5,487 nt of DNA, from positions 1-5,487 of the forward strand of contig JAHFBR010000082.1 in assembly GCA_023249955.1 (NCBI GenBank). Reading direction: 5' to 3'. This DNA comes from a bacterium (GTDB lineage: Bacteria; Babelota; Babeliae; Babelales; RVW-14). The translations under genes and the position numbers were made by a program. A model generated the notes under the pieces. It saw nothing but the letters and a program-made list of their open reading frames with translations, was not told the DNA's origin and made no database searches. Positions within the stretch are counted from its first letter, which is position 1. Each line of letters opens with the position of its first letter. Shown piece after piece: positions 4,504 to 5,487 of the stretch.

Positions 4504-5487
4504 CTAAAACAGGTCCATCATGTGCAGAGAATAATCTGCATCATTCGGTTTTTTGTACCAGTGCTGAACAGAGGGTTTTTTGGGGTTAAGCGAAAGCGTA
4601 ACAAACGAGTGATAGCCGGTGATATCATCCGAGGCGCCAAGCGTATAAACCATGCCGCCCCACTGCCTGACCAAGCCTTTGTCCTGACGAATACGCGTGA
4701 GCATGGTGCTGTTTAAACCCTGCTCGGGCAACGCTTCGTCCAAATGTTGATGACCATGAAACAGGCCCCTTAAGGTTACGTGCGGCGATGATGCTCGCGT
4801 GAAAACAGCCTGCACCAGCCGCTTGCCAAGATACAGCGTGCGGCGCAACGGTGATAGCGCAAACTCAACGCCCTCATTTTCTTCCGTTGCAAAATGGTTC
4901 CACAACATGCCCAAGCGTAGCGAAACGTGCTGCGGATAGGCAGTAATTTCAATCGGTTGGTTGGAACAATGTGTGGCAACATAATCTTTGCTGACCTGTT
5001 CTGGCCATGGGTAATCCAGCGCATGACTGATCTGTTGCGTAAAGACTGAATCAGCTTGAGCGTAGCCCTTTAAAAACCCCTGGCGATCGATACTTTCGAG
5101 TAGCGAATACTCAGCAGAACTTGCCAAAAAGTCATGCGGTGTGTGGCCAATTTCTATGCCGCCGTGACACAATTTAAGATATGACGTTTCTTGCTCATCA
5201 TCACGCCAGCCCAGATACAGCGCCATGGGCAAAAAGTCGTACCATTCAAGCAAATCAGGGAATGTGTAGCGATCTCCAAAATGCTGGGATAGCTCTGCCA
5301 AAAGCGTTGGGCAAGCATTGGCTCCCTGGACATGACGCTCAAAAAAGCGTTTGTTGCTACACGCTGATTCATGGTTGCCGCGCAGCACAATAACGCGTTC
5401 AGGATTTTTTACAAAAAGATCTAACAAGACACTGATCACCGCAATATTGGATGACCCACGATTGGTGTAATCACCCAAAAAGACAAT
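4504..5487 (-). CDS. PPP-type serine/threonine protein phosphatase / calcineurin-like metallophosphatase, N-terminus cut by right edge
   Basis: The open frame covers 327 residues to the window edge. The upstream part with the first metal motif (GDxHG) is outside. Counting from the first visible residue: FLGDYTNRG (3-11, the GDxxDRG motif with Asn for the second Asp), LRGNHES (35-41), a helical region, CHGGIEIG (107-114), GMLWNHF (193-199, at the place of the PPP family's LLWSDP), and LFHGHQH (242-248), which supplies the last metal-binding His. The order and spacing are those of the PPP superfamily: two metal ions, dephosphorylation of Ser/Thr or other phosphoesters, cytoplasmic. Substrate is unknown. 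TTG at 5476-5478 could act as a start codon, but it lies inside the GDxxDRG strand, so the gene clearly begins beyond 5487. The stop TAG at 4504-4506 is followed by the palindromic element with no obvious separate terminator. Eukaryote-like PPP enzymes occur in many host-associated bacteria. Confidence 0.9.
   Translation of the reverse strand: MVFLGDYTNRGSSNIAVISVLLDLFVKNPERVIVLRGNHESACSNKRFFERHVQGANACPTLLAELSQHFGDRYTFPDLLEWYDFLPMALYLGWRDDEQETSYLKLCHGGIEIGHTPHDFLASSAEYSLLESIDRQGFLKGYAQADSVFTQQISHALDYPWPEQVSKDYVATHCSNQPIEITAYPQHVSLRLGMLWNHFATEENEGVEFALSPLRRTLYLGKRLVQAVFTRASSPHVTLRGLFHGHQHLDEALPEQGLNSTMLTRIRQDKGLVRQWGGMVYTLGASDDITGYHSFVTLSLNPKKPSVQHWYKKPNDADYSLHMMDLF

Overview
The window looks like a bacterial chromosome fragment of moderate GC content. 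It comes from an organism with cleavable Gram-negative-type signal peptides, ankyrin-repeat proteins and families of lineage-specific secreted proteins. That mix fits a small-genome, host-associated bacterium. Candidatus Dependentiae (TM6) is my best guess from the overall look, in particular the run of secreted proteins whose signal peptide ends in '-A|M' and the ankyrin gene, but nothing here proves it.

Left half (1-2612), all on the minus strand: four genes for exported proteins. In transcription order they are a 319-residue repeat-containing membrane protein (1642-2601), its 245-residue paralog (819-1556), a small acidic Pro/Ala-rich secreted protein (379-645) and the 5' end of an ankyrin-repeat protein that runs off the left edge (1-279). 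The two large ones share a Shine-Dalgarno plus signal-peptide block of 83 bp with one silent difference, similar C-terminal architecture, similar sequence after the stop and similar terminators, so they are a gene duplication whose mature parts have diverged. The 319-residue copy also carries a recent, almost perfect internal duplication of about 155 bp.

Middle (2613-4013): a 281-bp divergent intergenic region with a leader hairpin and a possible gene remnant, then a plus-strand phosphoglycerate kinase gene (2883-4013). It has all the main PGK signatures but is shortened inside the N-terminal domain, has an Arg-to-Asn change in the substrate-binding loop, and contains a core far richer in GC than anything around it.

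Right part (4014-5487): a compact 420-bp unit (4050-4469) made of a 95-residue single-domain GIY-YIG endonuclease gene on the minus strand, framed by two inverted copies of a palindromic element (57 and 49 bp). The element centres differ but both can still fold. This resembles an IS-like or REP-like unit whose associated enzyme is a GIY-YIG nuclease, and it is the most interesting structure in the window. Beyond it lies a minus-strand PPP-type serine/threonine protein phosphatase whose N-terminus is cut off by the right edge.

No tRNA, rRNA, CRISPR array or recognisable riboswitch was seen. The genes do not form one pathway: the exported proteins probably act at the cell surface or host interface, PGK is glycolytic, the phosphatase is a signalling enzyme, and the GIY-YIG unit is probably a small mobile or formerly mobile insertion between the last two.
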